64,000 nucleotides of DNA from Venturia oleaginea. Lineage: Eukaryota; Ascomycota; Dothideomycetes; Venturiales; Venturiaceae. The position numbers and the translations under genes were made by a program. Below, one piece after another: positions 26,612 to 38,085 of the stretch (its first letter is position 1; each line of letters begins with the position of its first letter). The notes beneath the pieces are model-generated. The model was not told the DNA's origin and did not search any database. It was given only the letters and a program-made list of their open reading frames with translations. The stretch covers positions 682,001 to 746,000 of the forward strand of contig JABMLP010000014.1 in NCBI GenBank assembly GCA_013176395.1, read 5' to 3'.

Positions 26612-27887
26612 ATGTCTTACCAAATGGCGTATTCCGCGCCCCTATATAACCATCAGCAGGAGCAGACAAATTATCCCTCACCGGCTCCATCGCCGAATCA
26701 CTATCAGCAGCCTCTTCCACAGCATCCCATACCGTATCAGCAACTCCTGGGTCCGCACCAGCAACCGCAATACCACCAGCCGTACCAACCTTGGCCACAG
26801 GACTATCCATTTCAAGGCTATCCGAACCAAGCATATCCGCAACAACAACAACAACCGCTACAGCAGAAGCACTATCGACTTTCTCCAATGCCTCAACAAC
26901 AGCACCATCACAACCAACAAGCAGCCGTACCGCCGCCAGCTGTCCCTGCGCATTTGATAGTCCCGAGCCAGCCTTTGGAATCGTATCCACAAGAACCAGT
27001 CTTTCCTCAGATAACACCGCCAGCTGTTGCGGTATACACGCCTCAAACACCCAAATCACTGCCTCCAGGGACACCACAATAACTTGCGCCTGTAACGCCA
27101 CAGTCGATTTCTTCAGCGACTCCAGATTCAGCAATTCTACACCCCACAACGCCAGCGAGCACAATCAGCACAATGGCTCAGGATTGGCCATTTAACCTCA
27201 GCCCCGCTGAAATCTTCGAACTCCAAATCCACGCCAAAGATCCTCAAACCGACCTCTTCATACCCACAATCTCTCAAACCAAAAATCCTCTCTACACATC
27301 GACATACACCAAATCCACCCATTCGAACCACTCCCGTGACGAACCACTCCCGTGACGAACCCCACGTAGAAGTCTACAACCATTCTGCCACAGACCCAAT
27401 GAGACAGGTGGGAACATGCACATATCATCCCTTCTTCAGCAACAAAGTTACAATGAACGTCTTCGGCCAAGACTGGGAATTCGACACAGACTGGGTTTCC
27501 CACGTCGGTACCCTCGACGGTCGGCTACTGGAATGGACGATACCCAAGAAGCAATCGAAACTCGTTAGATTCACTTTACACTTACTAGATGTGATGAAAG
27601 AGAGGAGAGTTGTTTGTTGTGTTACGGTAGAGAATTATTCGGAAGGACATATGCAGATTCCCGGCGGTGTGGTGAAGGATCAGAGGGGATTGGATGAGAT
27701 GGTTACGGTGGCTATCAGTGTGCTTCATAGGATGAGGGTAAAAATAAGGAAGGAAGGTGCCGATGCTGTTGGGGCTGAGGCGACAGGGAAGTTTGATACT
27801 GATTCGGCAAAGAACGGTTTTGAGGCAGATTGGCAGATTGGTAGTCTGGCGAGTAGTGGGGGAGGAGGTGCGTATTTTCACCCATGA
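26612..27887 (+). pseudogene. Q/P-rich gene with C-terminal folded domain, frameshifted
   Basis: The frame opens at 26612 with a Gln/Pro/Tyr/His-rich N-terminal half of about 150 residues. It then meets TAA at 27080-27082 and continues in the same frame to a folded-looking segment (FNLSPAEIFELQIHAKD). A GT-AG interval 27032-27103 (72 nt, phase 0) would remove the TAA if it is an intron. At 27325-27356 the 16-mer GAACCACTCCCGTGAC occurs twice head to tail. Sixteen is not a multiple of three, so the frame is lost. After it the coding reads on in a new frame to 27887 (HVEVYNHSATDP, MNVFGQDWEFDTDW, LLEWTIPKKQS). The C-terminal part looks like a beta-rich tubby/LURP-like fold, but I cannot name the family with confidence. 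It could be a broken allele of a working gene or an assembly error. Confidence 0.6.
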
Positions 27888-29044
27888 TGGGATCTAGAAA
27901 ACAGATGTGGTGTATAATCTTTTAGTTGTACTGTAGTTGTAGCTTCACAGATCAGCTGAAGAGGAAGTCAAACTCCTTCCTTGATACCAGCTCACCAAGT
28001 ACTTTCTCAATCTTCTCCTAATATTATCCCTGTTGACGCCTTCATACTCAAGACATACTCTCTGCTCTCCTATCATTGTTCATGTCGAACGCTTTTCCTA
28101 CAAAATGGATTACAAGCAGTACTCCCGTTCTCTCCCTCCTCACTAGCAATAACTTGATGTAGTGAATCGCTGAGTGTAAGCCCTCTATTTAGCGAGTATT
28201 CGTGGTGGGTTTTTTCTTGATGGATCTGGTGAGGGGACTTTCAAGGAAGAGTTGGGGCATCCACAATATTTCTTTGATTTATTACCTAGGAGTTTGATAG
28301 GAGTTTCTCGTAGGACTAGGTCCTATTTTCTTATCCCTAGTATCCCAATTTCGTTTATCCAGCACGCTTTCCAGAGGCTGACAGCGTTCCGTCGGATAGT
28401 TTGTAGATTCTCCTACTCGACTTATAGCCTATCTACTAGCCGGCAGATGAGCCTTCTCTATAGCATTTTCCTGATTAGGAAGTAGATATATGGCATGGCA
28501 AGAATAAGATCAATAGCGCGCAAAGGAAAAAGATACCGACAAGAACTTGGACGACTTCATTTGTATTGCTAGGGCTGAGGCCTGAAGTGTTGAGAAGCTT
28601 AGGAGCAATCTTGCAGTGCGGGCAGGTGCGACAGTCATAATGTTGACCACTGAAAATGCAGCACAATATAAATACATCTCAACAAGAACAATATCGGCAA
28701 TGGTGAAAGCGGTGGTGATGAAGCTCACGATATTGGCGGGATGGCGCCCAAGCCAGGGGGTGAGCGCAGCGCTACCCCAGACTGTTTGGGGCGTGGGGCT
28801 CTATTCGTGGAGCGTTTCGTGGAGCATGTGAGCCCGAGGATACAACCCCAGATACTTTAGTCGAGCAACTCAATCCTTGCGAGCGTAACGGAGTTGATTC
28901 CCAACAACATCTTGGAGGAATCGCGCAGCATCCTCTACCATGTCCTGGCCGGCGCGTTGATTGAAGAAGTCGCCCCTTCTCAATCTCATCCACCGACACC
29001 GAGCACCCGCAAGCATCGCCATCCCATACCCCCAACCTCAAGCC
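27888..29044. other. Intergenic
   Basis: No gene is supported. The interval lies between the broken Q/P-rich gene and the acyltransferase gene. The right end should be the promoter and 5' untranslated region of the latter. Confidence 0.5.
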
Positions 29045-31565
29045 ATGTCTCGACCGAGTGCTTCGTCAATGGCTCCGGCTGCCCCAGATCTCTCCATAGG
29101 TCTGGGAGACAACGTCGGAATCCATCCTTCTGGCTATACGGAGCCACCCAACCCTACCACTGGCGACCGAGAACTCGTCGGGGGGATGACACGCTTTCGA
29201 CACTCACCAGTCGACTTCCTCCGCGAGGTAAGCCAACATGTTTCAGGCATTGGTTGGCGAAGTTACGAGAAGCCAGTGGGACAGCCAGTCTACTATCCCG
29301 GCTTTAGTGAAGAGATGAAGCTCAAGGTGCTGCGGAATCAACTCCTTCGGAAAAAGGTGGCAGAGTTGGCAGGCTTGAGGGTAGACGTCGAAGAGAAGGA
29401 GGGCATGATGTACGACAAGAACATCTCCACAGCTGTGCTGAAAGAGAGGAGGAAGAAAGAGATTGAGGCATCGCTATTCGAGGTCTCTGAGCAGATAATC
29501 GACGGTATGATATGCAAGATGGACAGCAATCGCTTTATACGATCGGCATACTACATGGTCACTCAACTCCTCACACGCGCCTACCACCAAGGCGTCCACG
29601 TCTCGAGCGAGGAAGTGCTTAGACTTCACAAGGTGGCAGAAGAAGCGGAGAAGAAGAAGCAGAGCATCATATTTCTGCCCAGCCACAGAAGCCACGTTGA
29701 CTATGTCTCTATGCAGATTCTATGCTTCAGATTGGGATTGGCTTTGCCCACCGTCGTTGCTGGCGATAACCTTAACTTTCCGCTCGTCGGTTCTTTCCTG
29801 CAACATGCTGGCGCCATGTACATTCGGAGAAGCTTTGGAGACGACCAGTTATATGGCAGTGTCGTCCAAGCATACATCGACACTCTCCTCTCTGGAGGCT
29901 ACAACTTCGAATGCTTTATCGAAGGCGGCCGATCAAGGACAGGCAAGTTGCTAACCCCGAAATTTGGCATCCTTGGATTTTTGCTGGATAGCTTGCTGTC
30001 AGGCAGGGTGGAGGACGCAATTGTGTGCCCTATCAGCACTCAGTACGACAAAGTCATAGAAGTCGACTCGTACATTAGCGAGCTACTCGGCCAGCCGAAG
30101 AAGAAGGAAAATTTGTCCGATTTTTTGACAAGTGGCACAAACATTTTGTCCCTCAAGCTCGGCCGTATCGATGTTCGATTTCACGAACCCTGGAGTTTGA
30201 GGGGCTTCATTAACGAGCAATTCGAACGATGGACAAAGATTCCCGGTCAGCTTCCCACCAGCAGTGATTGGACAAAAGACCGCAGACTGAAGCTTCTCAG
30301 AACGATGGGTTACAAGGTACTTTCAGATATCAACGACGTGTCTGTAGTAATGCCATCTGCTCTCGTGGGTACAGTACTACTCACTCTACGAGGGAGAGGT
30401 GTTGGAAAGGCCGAGCTTGTTCGGCGCGTGGATTGGCTACGCGAGCGAGTAATCAGTCGAGGCGGGAGGGTAGCACACTTCGCTGGCCTACCGACGGTTA
30501 CCGTGGTCGAACGAGCTCTGGACGTACTAGGAAGCGCACTAGTGGGATGTATCCAAGGCTTACCAGAAGACACATTCTATGCCGTGGACAGGTTTGTTCT
30601 TCCCCCTCCTAGTGATCACTGCAGTTAACAGTCGATTCAGATTCCAGCTATCGTTCTATCGCAACATGACGATACACTTGTTCATCCTCGAGGCTCTTCT
30701 GTGCACTGCACTATATACCAAGGTAAAGCTAGGAGGTGATACCAAGTACCAAAGAATGACATACCCTGAACTCCGTGCAGAAGTCCTCTTTCTTTCGCAA
30801 CTCTTCCGTGGCGAGTTTATTTTCCCTCCAGAAGGTATCGATGCCAACTTGGAGAAGGCTCTGCGCAGTCTCCACGATGACGAAGTGATTCGCATCGTAC
30901 GGAAATCGGACACCGACTCAGAAATAGTGCACGTTTGCCTAAGCGCGAAAGAGCGCGAACGAGGCCGAGAGAACTACGATTTCTACTGTTTCCTGATATG
31001 GCCGTTCATTGAAGCAAGTTGGCTTGGTGCAGTATCGCTTTTGATGCTTACGCCGCCGAGACACCATAAAGGGGATTTGTGGTTGGATATGAAAAAGGTT
31101 CAAGATCAAGCTCAGATACTGGGAAAGACTTTGTACCACCAAGGCGATCTCTCGTATTTTGAAGCGGTCAATAAGGAGACTCTGAAGAACGCGTACCAGC
31201 GCTGCGAAGAAGAGGGTATTATCATCGTCACCAAGAGCCGTGACAAACGTATCCCAACTACCGTCAAACTCGCCGATGACTGGATGCCTTCGCGTGATGA
31301 AAAGACTGGGCTTCTTTCGGCAACTGGGAAACTGTGGAACTTCGCCGAAGCTATCAGCCAGACGCGCAGGGAAGGCAAAAACCGGCGGGACGGAGCAACG
31401 GTCCAGGGTAGAGTCCTGAGACTGGCGGATTTGATCGGAGGACAGCTATACGACGATGCGATGGCGCTCAAGGAGAAAGCGAAGGTCGATGCGAGACCAA
31501 ATGAGGAGGATGCTGCGGTAGCGAAGAAGAGAGGGCAGAGGAGAAGGATCAACCCCAAGCTGTAG
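29045..31565 (+). CDS. Glycerol-3-phosphate / dihydroxyacetone-phosphate acyltransferase (GNPAT/PlsB type)
   Basis: This enzyme transfers an acyl group to the sn-1 position of glycerol-3-phosphate or DHAP, an early step of glycerolipid and ether-lipid synthesis. Exons 29045-30591 and 30641-31565 with a 49-nt intron give 823 residues. The acyltransferase block I is HRSHVD (His214 and Asp219 of the HX4D pair). The later block GGRSRTGK near residues 294-301 contacts the glycerol-phosphate. FLPSHRSHVDYVS and FPLVGSFLQHAGAMYIRR place it with GNPAT/PlsB rather than with small PlsC enzymes. The C-terminal region (FIFPPEGIDANLEKAL onward) matches the long PlsB-type tail. The last three residues are Pro-Lys-Leu, a weak variant of the peroxisomal signal that is AKL in animal GNPAT. 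Open sequence runs 84 nt upstream but has no ATG. Confidence 0.88.
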
Positions 31566-32477
31566 GAGTCCCGTATCGTATACCCGGATGATTTATGCGT
31601 TTGGCGTTGATTTGGATTTGTCTGATTAGCGATAGCTTGTATTGCATGTTGGGTAAGACAAAGGAGCTGGAAAGAACAAAGCTCAACGTCTTCGAGCTGT
31701 CTTCGGAGACCTTGACACGTCGAGTATGTTGGTGGTGATGCTGACGGCTTCCTCATCGTCCGCTAATCCTTCATGGCTTCCATACTTCATGCTGTCCAGC
31801 ACCGTGTCATATGACTTTGGTCGGACACACACCGCGGAAGTTCTCCACCCTTTGGTACCTTTCAGTATACTCAAATGGATCCCAACTCTCAAGAACTCCC
31901 AGAACGTAAGCCGGTCATCGGTGACACACTCTACCGCACGTCCAAATTTTTGTTTCCGACATCAGTTCTCTTCTGCCCCAGCCACAGTACCACTTCTTCG
32001 CACACAACCCACTCTCACGCTTCCACGCACGATTAGAACTACATCGTCTACCTGAATTCCGCAGATACGCGTACCACAACCTGCCAACCAGCTGTTCACC
32101 TATCTTGTCGGTGAGCACATCTGGTGGCTTGTCGGTCGGCTAGACTAGGCCTCGCGCTCTTTGATCTCTTTTCATCCGCTCTTTGTCTTGTACGACGTTG
32201 TGGAGCTACTTGGCACAGTTGAGGCGTATTCAGGTCTGTCATCGCGTCAGAGGTTGATATTCAACGCTCTCGCGCAAACAGTATTTGTCAACCGACGGAT
32301 GGTCGGCCGCAAAATGCTTCCCAGGGATGAGCGCTTCCTTAGTACCCCGAGACCACCATCTCTGTGCTGCATCTGCGAGTACTGGGCCACGCACCCGGCC
32401 TTCCTGCTCTGCCACCTGATAACAGCTAACATGGCCATAGTAATATCAAAGGTATCGCATTTGGCGGCAGCCTTGCA
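31566..32477. other. Intergenic
   Basis: No gene is supported between the acyltransferase gene and the next plus-strand gene. Short open frames on both strands have no recognisable content. Confidence 0.5.
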
Positions 32478-34996
32478 ATGTCTCGCTACACACCAAACTC
32501 GAGCCGGGCATCTACTCCCCAACCGAATCCCAAACAACCATCACCACTTCAAGCTATTCTAGCTTCGTTGCCTGGCGCGTCATCTGGAAAGGAGACGCCT
32601 TCTACTATTCCACCTCTTGCTTCTATCGCTCCAAGAAAACCCTCACCACTGCAGAACCTTCTTGCCTCGCTGCCCAAGGACTCATCACAAGCGAAGAGCC
32701 CTTCTAATACTTATCCTGGTAGTCCTAGCTTTGGCTTACATCATTTCGTCCTTCCAATTCAAGCACAGCATCTTTATCCGGGTCAGCCACAGTGTCTCGC
32801 TCAAGCTCTTCCTCAGCTTACACCTTCCTTCCATCACTCCCACACCTATCAACAACAACAAAAATTCCGGGTATATAACCACATCCAGTCTCCGTATTCC
32901 TCTCACCCTCCACATCGATTTCCTCAGCAGCAACAAGGTCCTCAACAGTACAACTACGCCCCACTGCAGTATCACGCTCAACCCTCACCCCAATACGCTC
33001 CGCAACCAAAGTCTGACCAAGAACTTAAATCCATCCAATCTGAGTGCGCACTCCAAATGGCGCGTCAGGAGGTGGGTAACAACACGCCCACGGTCGTCAC
33101 AAAGCATGCGACAAATGTCAACAAAGTAGCCAAACCAACAGCCCCCAAGAGCAAGCTACAAGCGGTTGCGCCAGCTCGAGCCAAACCAGCGGCCCTCAAG
33201 GCAAAGCCTGCGGCTCAGGTCAAGGCGAAAGCTGTCCCAAAAGCCGCCCCCAAGTCAGCACCTGGGACGAAGATTGCAGGCGAGCAGCACAAGAAGGTGG
33301 CGAGGTTCGATTGGCTGTTGAGGACATTCTTGAATTCCTTGAACGCGATTTACGATGAGTTTGGTGGGATTCCTGATCAGATCAAGATCGTTGACGATGG
33401 CGTGGGTCGTCATCATGGCAAGTTCTTCCCCTCAATAAATGTCACTTTCAACTAACATCAGCATTAGCGCAAGCCGTTGTTGAAGGTTACATAGGTGAGG
33501 TGGAGGACGAAGAAGGATTTTTTGATCCTACTCCTCAGATCGACGTCAACAAGACTCTCATTGACAACTCCTGGGATGAATCCAAGCGCCTGCAGGGCCC
33601 CAACATCCCTAAGCCAATGCCCAACAGCGTCAAACTAACGACCTTTGAGTACTCCAACCAGGGAATTCGACCACAACCACCACAGTACACCATGGACACT
33701 GATGGAAAGGTTCAGCTTGCCGACCCCGTCTACCAGAAGCCAGAGCATATCCTCCAGATCTTGGGCCATCTTCAAAATTCGCCCCTGGGTTTCAACTCCG
33801 CTTCTTCTGCCACTGCTATTCAGAACATCAGCGTCAAAGATGGGAAAGTCACTCTGGAACCGGCACAATGGGACATCGTCAAAGATTGTCTCACAGTTGT
33901 TCACTACATGAATGATCACTCGAAGATCGGACAAGTGGATATGTATCAAGAGGCACGTGCTTCTTGGATCCACATGTTTGGTTGGGCACCAGGCCTCAAT
34001 GAGATGATACAGGCGAAACAGCGTGCGCATGATTTCAGAGGGGAGAAAGGTTTGCACATCAATGCTCTAGGAACAAGAGTATGGATATCTGAAGAGAAGG
34101 GCGCGAGGGAGCGACGCGATTGTGCTGTGTATCGACCAGAGGAGCAGGAAGCTCCAGAAACTCATGCCGCTGCACATGCCGCTCGTGTCTCCCAAGCTCC
34201 CCTAACGAAGCCAGTCTTTGTTAATGCGACAGATAATACAACTCCAGCGGCTGGACCTGCCTGCAAATCTGCCGACTCTGTTGTCTACAGGGCAGAGATG
34301 CTCATCCTCAAAGCAGCGATCGACGCCAATGGAAAAGCTTTCATTCCATCGCGCACCGCTAAGGCCCTTATCTTTCCCAGCATGGCCGCTCACACCCTTA
34401 TCTACTACCCTCCACGTCAGGCCTCAGCTGTTGCTTCTTCACCAAGCAGGAGGATGGAGGTGATTGAGTTGTCCGATGATGAGAATGAGTATGATGCCGA
34501 AAAGATGCTCACAATGTCTAATTTTGCATCGGCATCGCCAATCGGTTCCCAGAAGTCGTTCGGAAGCAAGACACAGGTAGCTTCGGCTCAGGAAGAAGAG
34601 CCTGGACAACACATTGGTTTCAATCCCACAACCTCGGAATTGATGGGGTCCCTCATCTCAGCTCGCGACCCAATTCTCTATCCTGGTACGAGCTCCTGGG
34701 AGACGAATAGAAAGCGCCAGGCTTCTTCTAGCTCGTCTCCATCTTCCCCAGGCAATTCTAAGCGCCAAGCTATGGGATCCGGTGCTCACCCAGAAGCCAA
34801 TGGTGGTGTAGAGGGACTAATTCGTGTGAGTATCACTGGCATGGGAGCATTTCCAGGTGTCGCGACTGATGTTGGCAAGTATATGCGCTGGGAGGAGGAG
34901 CGCAATAGATCGAAGAAGGAGAAGAATGAGGCTAGGCTTAAGGCAGTCGAGGGACCGGGTCTTGGTCAGAATGATGTCCCCATGGCTTTTTCCTAG
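32478..34996 (+). CDS. Hypothetical Q/P-rich protein with GC-AG intron
   Basis: I do not recognise the family. Exons 32478-33417 and 33468-34996 give 822 residues. The N-terminal 200 residues are rich in Ser, Pro, Gln, His and Tyr and contain two copies of an SPLQ(A/N)(I/L)LASLP motif (near residues 22 and 56). An Ala/Lys/Pro-rich linker of about 60 residues follows (KAKPAAQVKAKAVPKAAPK), then a more ordered segment (VARFDWLLRTFLNSLNAIYDEFGG). The intron is 50 nt, with donor GCAAGT, an ACTAAC branch site and acceptor TTAG. No GT donor nearby keeps the frame. The second exon is mixed order and disorder, ending in a charged tail. Nuclear or chromatin roles are possible but are only a guess from composition. 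Confidence 0.75.
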
Positions 34997-35491
34997 ACAG
35001 CTTGCTTGCTTAAGAGAGGGGATCATGAGACTTGGAAGAGTAGAAAATGGTGTTTGGACGGCGTTTTTTCGGTCATTTGGCGAATAGGCGAACGGCGAGT
35101 GCTGAGATTGAAGAACTTATTGAACATGGAGGAGTCGAGAATGGTCAACTTGATCAGTGGCGGGTTGCGATTGAGAAGTAGGTAGGGCTTTTCTTTCAGA
35201 CATGGGTGGCGAATGTCAATTTTGGAGTCGTGAAAGTCCGTAGGTAGGGCATTTGAATTTCATACTAACATTTTGGCGGCACATTTCTCTTGGCAGCGCA
35301 GGAGGTTTTGAATGATATACTTCCGAGATTATGTATCGTGATCGAGCAAAGTACGACCACAGATACCATCTCCGCTATACAACAAAGCCTGTGAGATTGA
35401 AGCCAGGAGTGGGGATGCGTCGAGAGACGTTTCCACTGGGACAATATGTGGGGTTGCATCCATGAATTGTTGGTTTGGTGAAAGCTAAATT
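34997..35491. other. Intergenic
   Basis: No gene is clearly supported. A missed first exon of the downstream membrane-protein gene could lie in the right half: an ATG at about 35415 opens a short frame, but no convincing splice donor follows it. Confidence 0.4.
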
Positions 35492-36178
35492 TTGCGACAT
35501 GCTTATCTCGCCACGGTTTTCTCATGGCCTCACCCTATACAGTTTGCAACAACGTCTGCCTCGAACGAATCTCTTGGTTGGGTTACAGTCGCTCAACACA
35601 ATCACACATTCCCAAATGGAACGACATCGGAGGGAACAGAGGTACTGATATCCATCGGTGTCATTTTTGCATTCGTGGTCCTTCTATTGGCTCTTCCCTG
35701 CCTGTACTTGTCATGTCTCGACTGTTCATTTGACAAGATGGAGAGGAAGAAGACAAGAAGAAGAGACGCAATCGACGATGGGTATGGTGTCGAAACAGCG
35801 TGGCCTACGACCACCACATCTCCCGACGAGACTCAGGGGTGGAGCACGCCTTCTGCCGCAGCTGTAGTCAATTCCAGGCAACCACGACTTCAAAGATGGA
35901 TCGATGAGGAAATGTATGGTGAGAGGAGGGCACTCGAAATCAGCAGAGGACGAAGCTCAATCAGTGCGATACCTTTGCCCGATATACGGAGACCGATCAC
36001 GACAAATACAGCGCTTTCAGGACTGAGATCTGTTGAGCGCGCGACCTCGATAGCTCCACGAACAAGACGAGGAAGTCTCGGTGGGTCAACCGCCGCTGCC
36101 AAGATACTCGCCACCGCCTCGATACAATTACATTTCGGACAACTGCTTGGGAGCCGGGCATGGGGTATAGTTGGTTAG
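35492..36178 (+). CDS. Probable single-pass membrane protein, start unresolved
   Basis: An open frame of about 228 codons contains one strong membrane segment (VLISIGVIFAFVVLLLALP) preceded by an Asn/Thr-rich stretch with candidate N-glycosylation sites (NHT, NGT). A Cys-containing stop-transfer region and a basic cytoplasmic start (KMERKKTRRR) follow. The C-terminal 120 residues are Ser/Thr/Arg-rich and look disordered. No in-frame ATG exists before the membrane segment, so the true start is probably in an upstream exon. This is the layout of a type I or III fungal plasma-membrane protein with a short outer part, but no family is recognised. Confidence 0.5.
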   Translation: MRHAYLATVFSWPHPIQFATTSASNESLGWVTVAQHNHTFPNGTTSEGTEVLISIGVIFAFVVLLLALPCLYLSCLDCSFDKMERKKTRRRDAIDDGYGVETAWPTTTTSPDETQGWSTPSAAAVVNSRQPRLQRWIDEEMYGERRALEISRGRSSISAIPLPDIRRPITTNTALSGLRSVERATSIAPRTRRGSLGGSTAAAKILATASIQLHFGQLLGSRAWGIVG

Positions 36179-37351
36179 CATTTTGGCTATGCTCCTTGTG
36201 GGATAATGGCCTCTGATACGAGGATCGATACACAGAATAGTTCTTTCAACCAGAGGTTATTATTGCATGCAAAATTTCGAGCGAAGTGACGAAACAAATA
36301 GCCATCGATTCATCGAATTTGAGATGGAGGAAAATCGATCTCATCTCTACGAGGCGATTTCTCCTCCCTTGGACAGGAATCGAAAATGAAGGTTGGTGGT
36401 TGGTTACTAGGAGAAGGGAGAAGATTAATCCTGGTTCCACCGAGCTGGTTTTGCTCTTCCTTCCAATCTTGTTTTCCCAAACTTGAACGTGAAATTTGCT
36501 CTTCAATACCGAGCCTTTCTCTCCCCCAACAACCTTGAAACGTAAATTTGAACTTGCAACGGTACTATATCCTTATTCCTTCCTTCGTCGCTCACGAGGT
36601 TTCTTTTCTCGCTAGACTTTCCGGATGAAAAGGGTATGGTATCATCTATTTCGAATCTCCATTTTAATTATTTCTCAATGAGGAAGCAATTATAGGCTTT
36701 AGCATTGGTAGTGGAATAATTGCGCTTGGGGTTCTCTGTTCCTTGGTTACGGGGGCTCTTGTTGTTTGTTTTGCGTTATAGGACTCGTTTGAAGGACTCC
36801 ACCCAGCAACTTTGTGGGGAGATATGTTGTACGGAAGAATACGGTGGTGGCTATAAGACTTATATATGTTCAGGAGCCTCTAACCCAGTCATAGGCCCGA
36901 TACATACTTTATTAATTTCAAAATATTCTACAGCGGCGAAATTAGGTGAAGCAGTCGTTAAACTGGCGGCGAAGACGAGAAGCACTGTCACAGGCTATGG
37001 CCTAGATTGTGGTTCTCGGCTATGCTCTCAACCTTTGGAAACTTCTGGAAGATTCCACAGCCCCACCACCACTGATTATAAAAGCATGTATTCTAGTCTT
37101 CCTCTCTTTTCCTCAAGTTTGTAATACTCGTCAATCAGGATAGTCAATTGAAAAACATATCGACCACGCCTCTCACACACTGGCTAGTTTCCTTGATTAC
37201 TCGAAAAGCGGACGTACGAGACGCCTCGGTCTATGAGCTCTCATTGGTAGGTATAATCACGGGGCGAGGTTCAATAAAACTATTTATCTTGCCAAGTAAC
37301 TATTTAAGGAATACGACCAGGGCAGTCCGTCTACCGTCAGCGGAGCGAGTC
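36179..37351. other. Intergenic, AT-leaning
   Basis: No gene is supported in this stretch leading into the repeat mosaic. Short frames have no recognisable content. Confidence 0.45.
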
Positions 37352-37786
37352 TGTTACGGATACTGTCACGTGGACATGTATTCAATGGTATTCGGTTGTA
37401 TTTGACTGCATTCATATGCATTCAAATACGCCACCAGTCTGTTTCTTTATGATTGGTTGAATGTCACACAGGATCCATAGGGATCACATATTGGCGCCAT
37501 GAGCGATCCATAGGGATCACGTGTTGGCTCATGCATTAGGCTCTGAGCCTTATGGGAGGATTTCCTATATAACGGACGAGACTCTGCTCCCTCAGTGTCT
37601 CGTATCTTCACTCTCTCGTTATTTCGCTATTGCTTTTAGTTACTTAGCACAATTCACGACTCTTATATCTTGCAAGCTTCGCTTCACTTGTGTGATACGA
37701 TATTGTCGCCCCGGACCACTTGAACTCTACTGTACGGATTAGCCAAATCCAGCTAGATTACTTTGAGTCATAGCCTCTGCGTAACA
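37352..37786 (+). mobile_element. Copia-like LTR (single)
   Basis: This 435-bp segment starts TGTTAC and ends GTAACA, a perfect 6-bp terminal inverted repeat as in copia LTRs. Inside are a TATA-like CTATATAA near 37565 and, upstream of it, two copies of the partly palindromic 16-mer GATCCATAGGGATCAC (37472-37487 and 37505-37520). No 5-bp target duplication is seen and no internal coding follows, so this is a broken or recombined LTR. Family assignment rests on LTR style only. Confidence 0.45.
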
Positions 37787-37827
37787 TTTGCAGCCCTTAA
37801 TTTCATATTTTCCGCAGCTAGTAAAGC

Positions 37828-37926
37828 TAGGGTCCCCAACGGGGTGGATTGGGGCGGGTTTTGAGGTCTTCAACCCGCCCCGTTAACGGGTCGGGGGGAG
37901 ACGGGTGGGGGCGGGTTTTTGGGGCG
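37828..37926. mobile_element. hAT-like element terminus (fragment)
   Basis: This segment begins TAGGGTCCCCAACGGGG, resembling hAT terminal repeats, and is followed by G-rich subterminal motifs (GGGGCGGGTTTT, with an inverted AACCCGCCCCGTTAACGGG). It stops abruptly at a MITE boundary at 37927. No transposase of this class is present. Confidence 0.4.
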
Positions 37927-38085
37927 TGTCACGGCAAGCAAAAGAGGTCATAGATCGGTCTATTGCTCTAAGTACTGGGTGTGATAAGAGAATCTTAGGT
38001 AGCGCTTTAGCCACAGGTGGCTGTGCACGCCACGCTAAGGCCACGAAGTAACGTGACTGTAGGATAGCCATGCCGTGCCGTCACA
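37927..38085 (-). mobile_element. MITE copy 1 (159 bp, inverted)
   Basis: Its ends are TGTCACGGCAAGC and, inverted, TGTGACGGCACGG. It is the reverse complement of the element at 38493-38684 but lacks a 33-nt internal block. No target duplication is seen here: the left flank is hAT-like sequence and the right flank is pogo-type transposase sequence, so the junction is probably rearranged. Confidence 0.65.
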
